From: Calendula officinalis
Lineage: Eukaryota > Streptophyta > Magnoliopsida > Asterales > Asteraceae
DNA length: 64,000 bases
Assembly (NCBI GenBank): GCA_963853835.1
Contig: OY970825.1
Coordinates: forward strand, 31,992,835-32,056,834
Direction: 5' to 3'
A program made the position numbers and the translations under genes. Position 1 is the first letter of the stretch. Every line of letters begins with the position of its first letter. The notes under the pieces are model-generated. The model worked only from the letters and a program-made list of their open reading frames with translations, was not told where the DNA came from and ran no database searches. Shown here one piece after another: positions 32,218 to 45,292 of this stretch.

Positions 32218-33727
32218 TTATGCTTCAACAAATGACTTGAGATTCTTAAGCCAGTTTGTGTACTCCCTGTGCTCTTTGTTCACCATGTATTCATGCAAAA
32301 AATTAGTTGCACTCGGCTTGATTCCCCTCACTTCCAAATACTTGTGAAACCCCTTTTGCAAATTCTCATCCAATTCACTACAAATTAAAATTTTCAAATT
32401 AGAGTCAAATATATAAACACTTAAAAGAAAAGATTTATAAAAATAAATACTCACTCGAATCTAGGTCCTTCATAAGGAAGTTGATCTTCAGTCATATCTG
32501 GATCTTTAACAGACAAACTGTCGATAACAATCTCATCAGCATAAGCAGTTACACCAAATTCCAAACATGGCCCGCTCGTTTTGGTGACTTTGACAATCAT
32601 TGGTAAACTTGACTGATTGTCTTTTTCAGTATCATCATCAGCATCATCATCTTCTTCTTCTTGACCCGTAACAAGGCTTGATGGTTCAACTTCAACATGA
32701 ATAGTTTCACCTTGGTAATCTCTGGTCAATGATACGGTTTGTTGACCAGGGTTATCGTTGAGTTTAAAAGGAAACCCCTCTGGAATATCCTCACCCTGCA
32801 AATAAAAATTATTAATCTAGCAATTAATAAAGTTTTATGTGTATTTCAGAGAAAGAAAATCATTATACAGTTAATCCACCAATGATTGGAGTACATAAAT
32901 GCAAAATAAGTTCTATCAGGCTTCCAAATATGTAATAAAAGTGTTACAAAACAAAAAACTAAATACTTTATTCAGGCAGAATTGAAATTTAGCTACAATT
33001 TGTTCGAAAGGTAACTGAAACGGTACAAATAACAGAGATATCTTTACAATCACATAAACACTAATATGCTCTTGTAAGTAAAATTGCCTCTGATTCCCAA
33101 TTGCTTGAGCTTTTATATACTCAAAAAAGTCCATGCAGTATTTAATACTGGAAAAATCTAGAAAGTACTAACTTATAAATCTCAAAATCGAAAGCAAAAC
33201 TTAAAATTGAGTATGCATCGCTATAATTTTGTAGAAATGAGCTTGATCTATAACAAAACTCCGCAAATTGCTTTGTATTGCACACGTTCTGCAGAAACTG
33301 GCTAAAACTTTACACGGTTTATATGTAAACTTATAAGCAGATCCTAAGATTAAAACACAAAAAATATTGAAATCTAAGAAGAATCGTTAACAATTGAGAT
33401 CTATGTTCAAAGGTAAATTTCATAATAAACTAAATTATAAATAACCTCCTCGAAGCTTTCTTCTGAGCATTTGATCTCGGACTCGATAACTCGGAGTAGC
33501 GACTCATCAGAACTCGGTCGTTTGAGAGCAGGAGAAGCCGAAAAAGAAACGCGAGAAACTGCAGGAACTAAAAACGAATAAATAGAATTGATCTTCGGTG
33601 TGTGATTGACGGCGGTGAAGATCGCGCCACCGGAGAGGTGGTTGAAGCTTCTTTGACCGCCCAATAATCGGGCGGCGAGAGGCGTGACAGATGAAGCAGA
33701 TCGGCGGAGTATGGTGTTGAGAGCCAT
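32218..33727 (-). CDS. Mitochondrial glycoprotein-family protein (MAM33/p32-like), 3 exons, 260 aa
   Basis: Exons 33446-33727, 32455-32795 and 32218-32377 splice in frame (783 nt) with GT-AG introns. The N-terminus (MALNTILRRSASSV.., Arg/Ser/Ala-rich, few acids) looks like a mitochondrial presequence. The mature part has the acidic stretch EEEDDDADDDTEKD and the C-terminal signature DELDENLQKGFHKYLEVRGI. The family (yeast Mam33, human p32/gC1qBP, plant At2g39795-like) is an acidic trimeric matrix protein linked to mitochondrial translation and respiratory assembly. Length matches plant members. The upstream 300 bp contain a 127-bp-period tandem duplication. Confidence 0.88.
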
Positions 33728-33917
33728 TTGTCTAGGTTCTGGTGAGCAGGTAGGGTTTTTGAAATTGGGGGTTCAACGATGCTAGGGTTTTACAACAAGC
33801 AAATGAAGCTATGTAGGGTTTCGGCTGTTCTATAAGTCCGCGAATTTTTTAACGTATATTCTAGTGCAAGTTAGGGTATCTGTTTTGACAATGAATTTCA
33901 ATAAAATTAGGTTAAAA

Positions 33918-34145
33918 CTCGCGTGATGCGGCGGGCTGCGAACTACATATTTCTGGCGATTAAAAGTCCATTGGTTATATATTTTTATAACGAATACAGT
34001 ACATAAGCATGAAAACTGTGTATAAAATAGAGGAAAAAGTCGATAAGTAGCATTGTGGCGGCTGCGAACTATATTATCCTGGCGATTAAAAGTCAACTGG
34101 TTACATATTTTTATAACGAATACAATATATATGCATGAAAATCAA
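33918..34145. repeat. Two-copy tandem duplication upstream of the MAM33-like gene
   Basis: About 100 bp (GCTGCGAACTA.. to ..GCATGAAAA) occurs twice with a period near 127 bp and ~85% similarity, 190-420 bp upstream of the start codon. Confidence 0.7.
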
Positions 34146-35192
34146 ATGCTGACGACAAACAATGCTTTAAATAGATATTTTCCGTTTACCAAAAAAATAG
34201 TAATAACATGATTTTTGTTGATAGGTAAATATAGAGGTCGTGAGGCAAAAAGTTTAATAGTATGTCAAAAAGGATACAAGTTGAAATGGGTGGGTCAAGA
34301 AATAGAAAAATGGTAAAAAGTCTTAAATCACAAATTAACAGTCAACTGTAAAAATTATGTACATAGATATGGAGGAGTTGAATTAAACAAAAATGAAAAA
34401 ATGTTGTAGTGTTGTCATTATTACAACCATCCATCTCAATCTCTATTTTAATCCATGCCCAGCCTTGAAAAGTGTTCAAAATAGTCAACTGCAGAAAATA
34501 ATTACTCTCTAAAACTGGAATCCTATTTGTGATTATCACCTCTTGAAAAAGTCCTTTTGAGAACCTTTCAATCGCAGGCGGACTACATATAAACTTGACT
34601 GTTAAGTTCTACACAATTTTTGGTTAAGTTGAGAAGGAAACAACATAAAAATTGACATGTGAGTTTACCTAAAAACAACACGAGTGATGCATGCACAAAC
34701 TTCTATTGTCCCTTCATAATGCAATAGGGTTACTCGTTTTGAAATAGTACCTATTCAAACAATTATGTTTCTTTCATGTTGAATACATGAAAGAAATTTG
34801 TAAAATTAAAGCACATCAATTTAAATAGCTCCATAATCTTAAGAGCAATTTGTAATCAATGTTCCTGCTATTCAATAAAAATGGAAATAATTAAAATTCA
34901 ATTCTTAAAAGATTAAGAGTTAGCTATAAAAACCTCAAAAACCATTGTTTGCGGTGTACATTCTTGGATACGTAATTAATTACTTGATAGGAATAACTTG
35001 ATTATTTTAGTTCTAAAAACAAAGATGAATGATACAAACCTTAATTTTTTATGCAACATAATTAATCAGCAGAGAGAGGTGAACCTTAGGTGGTTGAGGA
35101 GGAAGAAGATCGAGTAGAGTGAGTACACAAAACCCCCAGATAAACGGAGGTCCTTCGTTTTCATTTCAAACCTAATTGAAAGATTTATGTCG
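34146..35192. other. Intergenic
   Basis: AT-rich, no supported gene on either strand. The DNA continues at 43489 once the Tekay-like element is removed. Confidence 0.5.
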
Positions 35193-35197
35193 ATACC

Positions 35198-36928
35198 TGT
35201 AACGACCATAATTTTACAATTTGTAATGTCGTATATTTATTTTGGAATTTATATGAATTTTAGTATTTATGTTGATTTATGTATTGAGTTGTGCGTTATC
35301 GAGTGTTGGAATGATTAGGACTTAGTATAACCGAGAACGGGTCAAAACTTGGATGGAAACAAGTTTAAAGACCAAGAAGCTGGCCTAAACAGAACTCGCG
35401 ACGCGAGCCTGGCGCGAGCGAAATGCGAGAACGAACAGAAGGTTCAGAGCCCTGACGCGAGAGACTCGCGCCGAGCTCGAGTTGAGACTCGCGGTGCGAG
35501 CAAGATGTTAGCGAAACGCGAGAGACTGCTTCGAGCGGCGACCAAGTGGAAAACACGCGCGACCTCGCGGCGCGAGCGAGGCGCGAGCCAAACGCGAGGT
35601 GTGTCTGGACTATAAAAACAAGAGTGTAAGCTAGGGCTTCATAAACCTACGAACCCTACAACCCTAGCAGCCGAAATTGAAGCATCTTGGTCGGTTTTTG
35701 GAGCTAAAGAGCTCAAATCTTCATCACTTTGAAGGATTCAAGCATCAAGGGTAAGGATTCTTGCTTGATTTACTTAGTTATCTTGATTTTGAGCTTGGTA
35801 TGGGTAAAAATGGTGGTTTGGGGAACCAACCATACCATCTTTGGGGAAGATGAACTATTATGGGTGTAAAACACTCCTTGTAGGCTTGTAATTATTGTGT
35901 ACAAGTTAGATTTGGGATATATGATGGAAAATCTTGAACTAGGGTTTGAGATTTCCACCAAGTTGTATGAACTTGGTGGTTGGGAATGTTCTTATGGATT
36001 AATTAATGGCTAGTATGGATTTAAACTAGGTTGTTATGGTGATATTGATGTTAGGTCAAGAAGACCTAGTGATTGGAAGTACTTCCTTGATTGGGAAGTA
36101 AAGATTGTGTGGTTGAACACGAGAATTGGATAGCTTAGCTAAGGTGAGTACATGTGAACTTTCAAAACTGAGTACATAGCTAGAAATTGTTTTATGTTAA
36201 AATGCTTTTATCGAGTCTATAAGTAATTTACTTGATTATGTGATTTTTAATGAATTGCTTATATGATGATGAATTGATTAAATAATGATGGAGCTATAAG
36301 CTCATAATGATAAGTGATACATGATGATGATGATGATGATGATGTCCCTAGGCCCGTGATAGATTGGAGGCATTCCGGTTATTACGGTACCTTCAGGTTA
36401 GTGGTAGATTGGAGGCATTCCGGTTACCCAATACCTATAAGCCCCGGTAGATTGGAGGCATTCCAATTACCGTGGATATGACGGTTATGATAGATTGGAG
36501 GCATTCCGGTTATCTTGACATTGGCCAATGAATTAAGTAATGAGGTGACCCAAATGAAATTAGTAACCTTATTTTAAGTATAAACGATATTATATGACTA
36601 GTTGTTTATCGGGTCTAAAACCCATGTATCTCACGAGGCAATTTTGTCTCACGTACTATGTTTGTGTTTTTGCTATGTACTCAGGATCGGGATCGAAGAT
36701 ATAGGAGGCCCGTTAGAGAGGAAGCCTTGTTGAGATTAATTTGGTGTTCATAGTTAGAGCTCTTATCCTATGGCTTAGATATATTTTGTAACACCGTTTT
36801 TGTAAACTCTGATAATCTCAAACAAGAAACCTACCGTTTTATATTTTTGGTTATTTGGAAATGATGAAATGTTATGTATTCGGTTGGAAAATGTTTAAAT
36901 ATTACTTTTAAAAATTTGAGGTGTTACA
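35198..36928 (+). repeat. 5' LTR of the Tekay-like element
   Basis: It includes a GC-rich CGCGAG/CTCGCG cluster (35395-35600), a TATA box (CTATAAAAAC ~35610), a (GAT)n run near 36325, and four copies of TAGATTGGAGGCATTCC between 36350 and 36510. Confidence 0.93.
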
Positions 36929-37165
36929 ACTTGGTATCTGAGCTATAGTTTAAGTGAACTAGGTTGAGTTGACCATCCTAGACTTAAACTGAGCTAGTAG
37001 GACCATAGGTTCCGTAGGAAATTTAAGAGTTGACTATTGAGACCTTAAGTGTAGGTTCAATAAGGTTGACCTTGAAGGAATAGGTCATACTTGAAGTTAG
37101 AACGGTCAATGTTCCCAATGTTTGATAAATTAACTTATAAATGGTTTATGTCTTGTTAAAGCAAT

Positions 37166-40100
37166 ATGGTGCACACTAGAAGTGGAAGAGGCCCACTTGA
37201 TCAAGGGAAAGACTCGAATAACATTGCTCATCCAGTGTTTGGCCCTCCACCTCGGGAAGAAGTGGAGAACTCGGGTGTCGAAAGGAACACTCACACCCCG
37301 GTCACCGTAGAACACCTCCAAACTATGTTCAACCAAATGAGGGACGTCGTGAATGACGATGTGAACCGAATCCTCAATGAACATAGGGCTCGTGAAAGGC
37401 GGGAAGAGTCTCCACCCCGCTCAAAGAGCAAGTCAAGTAGTGTTGCTCAAACCGAAAGGTCTTCGACGGAAGAAGAGGAAAGTGACCCCGAACCAAGGGA
37501 AAGGAGAGGGTGCACATTCAAGAACTTTATGGCTTTTAAGCCCGATAACTACTATAGTAGCTCCGAACCGAAGGCCACGATCCGTTGGATTCGTGAAACC
37601 GAACAAGTCCTTGAAGCTAGTAAGTGTAAGGAGGGGGATATGGTGATATATGCCTCTCGATTGTTGAAAGATGAAGCCCTCATGTGGTGGGACACCATGT
37701 ATGAATCCTTGGGGAAGAGGGCGATGTACAAGATGAATTGGGAAGGGTTTGTGAAACGGTTGAAGGCAAAATTTTGCCCCGAAAGAACTTGGAGAAACTT
37801 CAAGAAGAATTTGTCCACTTGAAGAAAGAAAGCATGAGTGTAGATGAATACACAAAGAAGTTCACGGGATTGATCCCGTTTGTGATCAAGTTGTACCCGG
37901 ACGAGAGGTCCCGGATTGTTCGTTATGCTAATGGACTCCCGTGGGAGTATGAATTGGAAGTGAAAAGAGCCGCCACGCTAGATGAAGCTATTGGTGCGGC
38001 GAGGAATGTTGAGGAGGTTGGCCAAAGAAGGATTAATGAAAGGCCGAAGTTTGAGAAAAGGAAGTTTGAGGGAAGCTCGGGATCGGTGAAGAAGGGAAAG
38101 TTCACCCCGACTTTCTCTAAGCAAACGAGTGTGGGCACGTGTAGGAAGTGTGGTAAGGACCACAAGGGTGAGTGTTTGGGGGATTCAAAATCTTGTTTCA
38201 AGTGTGGAAGGCCGGGGCATATAGCAAGGGATTGTCGGGCCAAGCCGTTGGATGAGATTGAATGCTACTCATGCCACGAAAAAGGGCACTATAGCAATGC
38301 TTGCCCGAAGAAGGGAAGTGAGACGATGGTGTCGACCGCGCAAAAGAAAGCGGAACCGACAAAGGTCAAAGGATGGTCCTTCCAACTTACCCGGGATGAA
38401 GCCAAGGAGGCCCACGATGTCATTTCAGGTACCCTACTCGTAAATTCTATTCCCGCCCGGATCTTATTTGACTCGTGTGCTACTTATTCGTTTGTGTCTC
38501 ATGATTTTGTTGTAAGTTTGAATGTGCCTTTAGAACTTCTAGATGAGATTTATGATATAGAAATCGCGGATGGGAAAACCACTATAGTCCAACATATGTG
38601 TAGAAATTGTGAGTTAGAGATAGACGGGAAAAAGTTTAAGGTGAACTTATTACCGATGGAAATTGCGGGATTTGATATAGTTATTGGTATGGATTGGTTG
38701 TGTGAACATCAAGCAAAGATTCTATGTGGGAAAAAGATAGTCTCGATCAAGACTCCCGACAATGAAAAAGTTTATGTGTATGGTGAGAGACGACACCATA
38801 TGCCATGTCTTATGACCGCGGTTAAAGCAAGGAAATGTCTAGCCAAAGGGTGTTCGTCCTTTTTAGCATATGTGCTAGATGGAAGAAAAGAAAAGAAGGC
38901 AGTGGAAAATGTGAAAGTAATTCGGAATTTTCCCGAGGTATTTCCCGACGATTTACCGGGATTACCACCGGAGAGACAAGTAGAATTCCGTATTGATTTA
39001 ATTCTGGGAGCGACGCCGATAGCTCGTGCTCCATACCGTTTGGCTCCCACCGAAATGCGGGAATTGATGTCACAATTGCAAGAGTTGCTCGACAAAGGAT
39101 TTATCCGTCCTAGCTCGTCTCCATGGGGGGCGCCCGTATTGTTCATTAAAAAGAAAGACGGTTCGATGAGAATGTGCATCGACTACCGAGAGTTGATCAA
39201 GATGACCATTAAGAACCGATACCCACTACCTAGAATCGACAATTTATTTGACCAACTTCAAGGTGCCGACTATTTCTCAAAGATCGACTTGAGATCCGGT
39301 TACCATCAAGTTCGAGTGAAAGAAGGAGATACCGAGAAGACGGCATTCCGTACACGTTATGGGCATTACGAGTTTTTGGTGATGCCATTCGGGTTGACTA
39401 ATGCACCGGCCATTTTTATGGACCTTATGAATCGGGTTTGCAAACCATTTCTCGACAAATTTCTCATCGTATTTATTGACGATATTCTCATTTATTCAAA
39501 AACCGAAGAAGAACACGAAGGTCACCTAAGGAAAACGTTAGAAGTACTACAACGAGAAAAATTGTATGCAAAGTTTTCTAAGTGCGAATTTTGGATTCGA
39601 GAAGTTCAATTCCTCGGTCACGTAGTGTCGCGAGAGGGAATCAAGGTTGACCCGTCAAAGATTGAAGCGGTCATGAAGTGGGAACCACCAAGAACTCTGA
39701 CCGAGATAAGAAGTTTTCTCGGGCTCACCGGTTATTACCGCAGATTTATCCAAGACATTTCTCGAGTGGCGAAACCACTCACTTTGTTGACCCGAAAGAG
39801 TAGTGAGTTTGTGTGGGGAGAAAAGCAAGAAAAAGCATTTGCCATGTTAAAAGAAAAATTGTGTAGCGCCCCGGTTCTCACGTTACCTGACGGAATGGAA
39901 GACTTTGTCGTGTATAGTGATGCTTCGCATAAGGGTTTGGGTTGTGTTTTGATGCAACGGGGGAAAGTGATTGCCTATGCCTCGAGACAACTAAAGAATG
40001 CGGAAGAACGGTACACGACTCACGATTTAGAGTTAGCGGCGATAATATTTGCTTTGAAGTTGTGGAGACACTATTTATACGGTACAAGGTGTACGTTGTA

Positions 40101-41757
40101 TACGGATCACAAAAGCCTCCAATATGTTTTCACTCAAAAAGACTTAAATATGCAAAGAAGATGGATCGAATTGATACAAGATTATGATTGTGAGATCGTT
40201 TACCATGCGGGAAAGGCTAATGTGGTAGCCGATGCCTTAAGCCGAAAGGTGTATGAAAAACCGAATAGAGGAAAATTAACAAGGATTGAGGTCGTATCGA
40301 GTATTGTGGAGCGGATCAAGAAGGCCCAACGAGAAGTGATGGAAAAAGAGGAGTTAAGGCAAGAACGTTTGGGAAAGAACCAACATTTTGTAGAAAACAA
40401 TCAAGGGTTGAAAACCGTTGGTGGTCGAATTTGGGTTCCCAAGTTCGGGGGTACTCGAAAGGAATTGATGTATGATGTGCATAAGTCAAAGTATTCGATC
40501 CACCCGGGAAGTACAAAGACGTATCAAGATATGAAGAAAACGTATTGGTGGCCCGGAATGAAAGCAAGAGTGGCAAAGTACATTTCGAAGTGTGCCACGT
40601 GTGCACAAGTGAAAGCCGAGCATCAAGTACCATACGGGGTAGCTCAATCGTTACAATTACCGGCCGGAAAATGGGAAGATATAACAGTGGATTTTATTGT
40701 TGGATTGCCAAAGACGAGCAAGAACCACGACGCCATTTGGGTCATAGTTGACCGGTTGACCAAAAGTGCATTGTTCTTAGATATTCGGGAAACCATGCCA
40801 CTTGAAAAATTGGCAAAGTTGTATGTGGATGAAGTGGTAAGACTTCACGGGGTACCGTTATCGATTGTGTCCGATAAAGATGCGAGGTTTACCTCGAGAT
40901 TTTGGAGATCGTTGCAAGAAGAGTTGGGAACGAAATTGCGGTTGAGTACGGCTTATCACCCGCAAACCGATAGTCAAAGTGAAAGAACCATCCAAATGGT
41001 TGAAGATATGTTAAGATCTTGTGTGTTGGATTTTGGGGATAAATGGGATGAACATTTACCATTGGTCGAATTCTCTTACAATAATAGTTATCATTCGACT
41101 ATTAAAATGCCGCCTTATGAGGCATTGTATGGAAGGAAATGTAGAACTCCATCGTGTTGGCTTGAGGCGGGAGAGACAAAACTCACGGGTCCCGAAATTA
41201 TGAAGGTGACCAATGAAAAGATTGGAATAATCCAAGCCAATATGAAAACCGCACAACACCGACAAAGAAGCTACTCGGGTTTGAAAAAGACACCGTATGA
41301 TTTAAATGTTGGGGACATGGTGATGTTGAAAGTATCGCCTTGGAAAGGCGTGATGCGGTTTGGTAAGACAGACAAATTGAGCCCAAGGTATGTTGGCCCG
41401 TTTAAGATTTTGAAACGGGTCGGTTTGCAAGCATTTAAGTTAGAACTTCCACCCGAACTTCAAGGTGTTCATGATACGTTTCATGTAAGTTATTTGAAGA
41501 AGTTCGTGGGCGAAGTTGAAAATATAATCCCATGGCAAGAATTGCGGGTTGATGCCCCGAACCGATTGATTGAGGAACCCGAAGCCATACTAGAGACGAA
41601 AACCAAGAAGCTTCGAAAAAAAGAGATTGAATTGGTGTTGGTCAAGTGGAAGCATTCCCTTGGACCGAACTTGACTTGGGAAGTCAAGGATGGAATTCGG
41701 AAGAGATACCCGGACTTCGTAAACTATGATGAGATTCCGAGGACGGAATCTTCTTAA
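37166..41757 (+). pseudogene. Gag-pol of the Tekay-like chromovirus, one frameshift
   Basis: Gag starts at ATG 37166 (MVHTRSGRG) and runs to 37822; the rest is in another frame from about 37738. The break is a one-base loss near 37785. Three CCHC-type knuckles follow ([40 protein letters not shown]). The protease site reads [10 protein letters not shown] where the family has DSGAT, so catalysis is doubtful. RT ([10 protein letters not shown]), RNase H ([27 protein letters not shown]), an integrase zinc finger ([17 protein letters not shown]) and core ([18 protein letters not shown], with S where G is usual) are recognisable. The end ([28 protein letters not shown]) is chromodomain-like and would direct integration to particular chromatin. 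Confidence 0.92.
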
Positions 41758-41769
41758 GGGGTAGATAGT

Positions 41770-43483
41770 TGTAACGACCGTAATTTTACAATTTGTAATG
41801 TCGTATATTTATTTCGGGTTTTATATGAATTTTAGTATTTATGTTGATTTATGTATTGAGTTGTCCGTTATCGAGTGTTGGAATGATTAGGACTTAGTAT
41901 AACCGAGAACGGGTCAAAACTTGGATGGAAACAAGTTTAAAGACCAAGAAGCTGGCCTGAACAGCACTCGCAGCGCGAGCGAAACGCGAGAACGAACAGA
42001 AGGTTCAGAGCCCTGACGCGAGAGACTCGCGCCGAGCTCGAGTTGAGACTCGCGGCGCGAGCAAGACGCGAGCGAAACACGAGAGACTGCTTCGAGCGGC
42101 GACCAAGTGGAAAACCCGCGCGAGCGAGGCGCGAGCCAAACGCGAGGTGTGTCTGGACTATAAAAACAAGAGTGTAAGCTAGGGCTTCATAAACCTACGA
42201 ACCCTACAACCCTAGCAGCCGAAATTGAAGCATCTTGGTCGGTTTTTTGAGCTAAAGAGGTCAAATCTTCATCACTTTGAAGGATTCAAGCATCAAGGGT
42301 AAGGATTCTTGCTTGATTTACTTAGTTATCTTGATTTTGAGCTTGGTATGGGTAAAAATGGTGGTTTGGGGAACCAACCATACCATCTTTGGGGAAGATG
42401 AACTATTATGGGTGTAAAACACTCCTTGTAGGCTTGTAATCATTGTGTACAAGTTAGATTTGGGATATATGATGGAAAATCTTGAACTAGGGTTTGAGAT
42501 TTCCACCAAGTTGTATGAACTTGGTGGTTGTGAATGTTCTTATGGATTAATTAATGGCTAGTATGGATTATAACTAGGTTGTTATGGTGATATTGATGTT
42601 AGGTCAAGAAGACCTAGTGATTGGAAGTACTTCCTTGATTGGGAAGTAAAGATTGTGTGGTTGAACACGAGAATTGGATAGATTGGCTAAGGTGAGTACA
42701 TGTGAACTTTCGAAACTGAGTACATAGCTAGAAATTGTTTTATGTTAAAATGCTTTTATCGAGTCTATAAGTAATTTACTTGATTATGTGATTTTTAATG
42801 AATTGCTTATATGATGATGAATTGATTAATTGATTAAATAATGATGGAGCTATAAGCTCATAATGATAAGTGATAGATGATGATGATGATGATGATGATG
42901 TCCCTAGGCCCGTGATAGATTGGAGGCATTCCGGTTATTACGGTACCTTCAGGTTAGTGGTAGATTGGAGGCATTCCGGTTACCCAATATCTATGAGCCC
43001 CGGTAGATTGGAGGCATTCCGATTACCTTGGATATGACGGTCATGATAGATTGGAGGCATTCCGGTTATCTTGACATTGGCCAATGAATTAAGTAATGAG
43101 GTGACCCAAATGAAATTAGTAACCGTATTTTAAGTATAAATGATATTATGTGACTAGTTGTTTATCGGGTCTAAAACCCATGTATCTCACGAGGTAATTT
43201 TGTCTCACGTACTATGTTTGTGTTTTTTATATGTACTCAGGATCGGGATCGAAGATATAGGAGGCCCGTTAGAGAGGAAGCCTTGTTGAGATTAATTTGG
43301 TGTTCATAGTTAGAGCTCTTATCCTAGGCTTAGATATATTTTGTAACACCGTTTTTGTAAACTCTGATAATCTCAAACAAGAAACCTACCGTTTTATATT
43401 TTTGGTTATTTGGAAATGATGAAATGTTATGTATTCGGTTGGAAAATGTTTAAATATTATTTTTAAAAATTTGAGGTGTTACA
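41770..43483 (+). repeat. 3' LTR of the Tekay-like element
   Basis: Direct repeat of 35198-36928 with the same internal repeats; the CGCGAG cluster is shorter here (about 41965-42150). Confidence 0.93.
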
Positions 43484-43802
43484 ATACCCAATGAAAACGT
43501 AGCATATATTCCGATTAATTAGGGTTTAGAGTAGATGAAATCACGGCTGAAATCAAAGGGGTGAAGCAAACATCTTGGATGATTTGAATCATGTGAGGGA
43601 ATCACGGGATTGAATTTTGGAAATGAGAAATCTCTGCCAAAATTACGAATTGTTTGGAGGGGAAGGCTGCGTACATAACAAGTTAATACCACGTTTAATA
43701 ATGGGCCGTTACAATTACAATGAATAACATTTAATTCTCGGCTGGTTCAACGTGAAAGCATTGATATAAGTCCGTTAAGCAACAAAAGGAAAACAAAAAA
43801 CC

Positions 43803-43872
43803 ACATGACCCAGTGGTTATCACGTTGCTTGTTTTCCAACAGGTCTTGGGTTCGAATCTCGGCTGAAGCACT
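43803..43872 (+). repeat. tRNA-derived SINE head or tRNA pseudogene
   Basis: An A-box-like CCCAGTGGTTATCACG and a B box GGGTTCGAATCTC are correctly spaced. The 3' end GGCTGAAGCA has no matching 5' acceptor strand, so this is not a functional tRNA. No tail or target duplication was found. Confidence 0.4.
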
Positions 43873-44030
43873 TTTATTTTGATTTTAAAGGGTGTTTGGA
43901 CATTGATAAAAATGGAAGTGTTAAAAATCCAGATTTCCAGTTTTAGAAATGTCAAGCATGCTTTTAAAAGTAGTATAGATATTAAAAAGCTAAATTACAA
44001 GGTCATATATATATAGATCTACTTTTCATT

Positions 44031-44218
44031 CCATATGCTCACGGGGCATATGTTAACATGCACTTAATGAGACGGTAATTACCATTTAAACACAAAATTG
44101 AAATTAATGCTTACTTTAAAATGGTAGGTTTTAGAGTGCATTAATGTCATTCAATACATATTTAAGAAATTACCACCTCACTAAATGCACGTTATCGTAT
44201 GCCTCAGGGGCATACGTT
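44031..44218. mobile_element. Short MITE with ~50-bp terminal inverted repeats
   Basis: The left arm (GGGGCATATGTTAACATGCA.. to ..GGTAATTA) is the inverse of the right arm (AATTACCACCTC.. to ..GGGGCATACGTTA) at most positions. The ends CATATGC/GCATACG face outwards. The superfamily is not assigned because the exact ends and duplication are unclear. Confidence 0.6.
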
Positions 44219-44700
44219 AGAAAAACCCAAATTATAATAGAGAAATGGTATTAGTTCCCACATTTTCTTCTTGCTTATATGTCTACTCATTTGATATAAG
44301 TGTCAAAATTAATGGATTACACATATGAAATTTAGAAATGGGTACATATGGGTAGAAAGAAAATGTAAAAAGAAATATAATTTCTCATTATAATTAGAGC
44401 TCACGATATGGTACTATTAGAGTTGTGTCAATGGTGGGTGAGAAAATTCTACCATCCTACGCGTAACTCGTCCTGATCTTGTTAATTGTTGGCACACATC
44501 TCGTCTTTCTTAAAACTCGTCGGATTCCCGACGACTGCAACATCTCGTTGTTTTTTATTTCTACAGAGAGATAGGAATTAATAGGTAGAGAAAGGAAGAA
44601 GATAATGAAGAAATATTGTTGGCATGAACCTGTCCGTTTCTTATTTGTAGGAGAGAGGGTGATGTCGCGTTATTTATATTGTTGACACGAAAGTAGGAAT

Positions 44701-45194
44701 TGTTAAGGCAAAAAGCCTTACCCCTTTGATCTTAAGATAACAAAAACAACCTAGACTAGCTTTGATTTATATGTAGAATAATATAGCTAAGTTTAGGTCT
44801 GATACTGAGTGATCAGTATTGGAACTCAGTATCAGTACTCAGTATCAGATAGTGATACTGAGTAGAAGGACTGAGTGATACTTAGTATAGTAACGGACTA
44901 AGATCAAATCCCTTGATCTTAGTCATTTTCCTTACTTAGTCCTTCGGTTACTCCTTTGCTCATTATGTAAGATCTCTATAACATTATAAATAGAGATCAT
45001 CTTGCAAAGGAGTACTCACCAATTCACTCTACACTTTCATATCTTGTAATTGATCAGTGGTATTGCTTTTCCGCAGCATACCACACTTAGTGGATTTGTA
45101 CACCGACTCTAATACTGTGTTTTACACTTTAATTGTCTCTTGTATAATCATTCTAATCAATTAACTAACAAACCAGGGGTGTTGTGACCTAACA
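44701..45194 (+). repeat. 5' LTR of element A
   Basis: TGTTAAGGC to GACCTAACA. Four CTCAGTAT/ATACTGAG words sit within 44802-44862. The inverted pair ACTAAGATCAA/TTGATCTTAGT lies near 44900. Confidence 0.95.
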
Positions 45195-45292
45195 ACTGGT
45201 ATCAGAGCAGGCTAAATAATCTCTTATTTAGTCGATCTATAACCCTGGCAGCCATTTCCTACATCTATCCCTCCAACACTCAAAAATCCAAA

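Larger units (their letters stand above)
35198..43483 (+). mobile_element. Complete Tekay/Del-like chromovirus (Ty3/Gypsy)
   Basis: LTRs at 35198-36928 (1731 bp) and 41770-43483 (1714 bp) run from TGTAACGACC to GGTGTTACA. The target duplication ATACC is perfect (35193-35197, 43484-43488). The primer site TTGGTATCTGAGC is at 36931-36943 and the polypurine tract AAGGGGTAGATAG precedes the 3' LTR. The element encodes gag-pol with a C-terminal chromodomain-like region. A frameshift in gag and active-site changes suggest a recently inactivated copy. LTRs differ by scattered substitutions and a few short indels. Confidence 0.94.
43489..44695. other. Intergenic with MITE and tRNA-derived relics
   Basis: No protein gene. 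It holds a tRNA-like promoter relic (43803-43872), a MITE (44031-44218), and from about 44400 a CTCGTC/GTTGGCAC-rich repeat that runs into the upstream region of eIF3g. Confidence 0.5.

Noticed and set aside
35349..35615. An Arg/Ala-rich 88-aa frame in the Tekay-like LTR
   Set aside because: Produced by the CGCGAG repeat cluster upstream of the LTR TATA box; not transcribed as part of the element mRNA.
43803..43872. A second functional tRNA gene
   Set aside because: A and B boxes are present but the 5' and 3' acceptor strands do not pair and no terminator follows at the right place.
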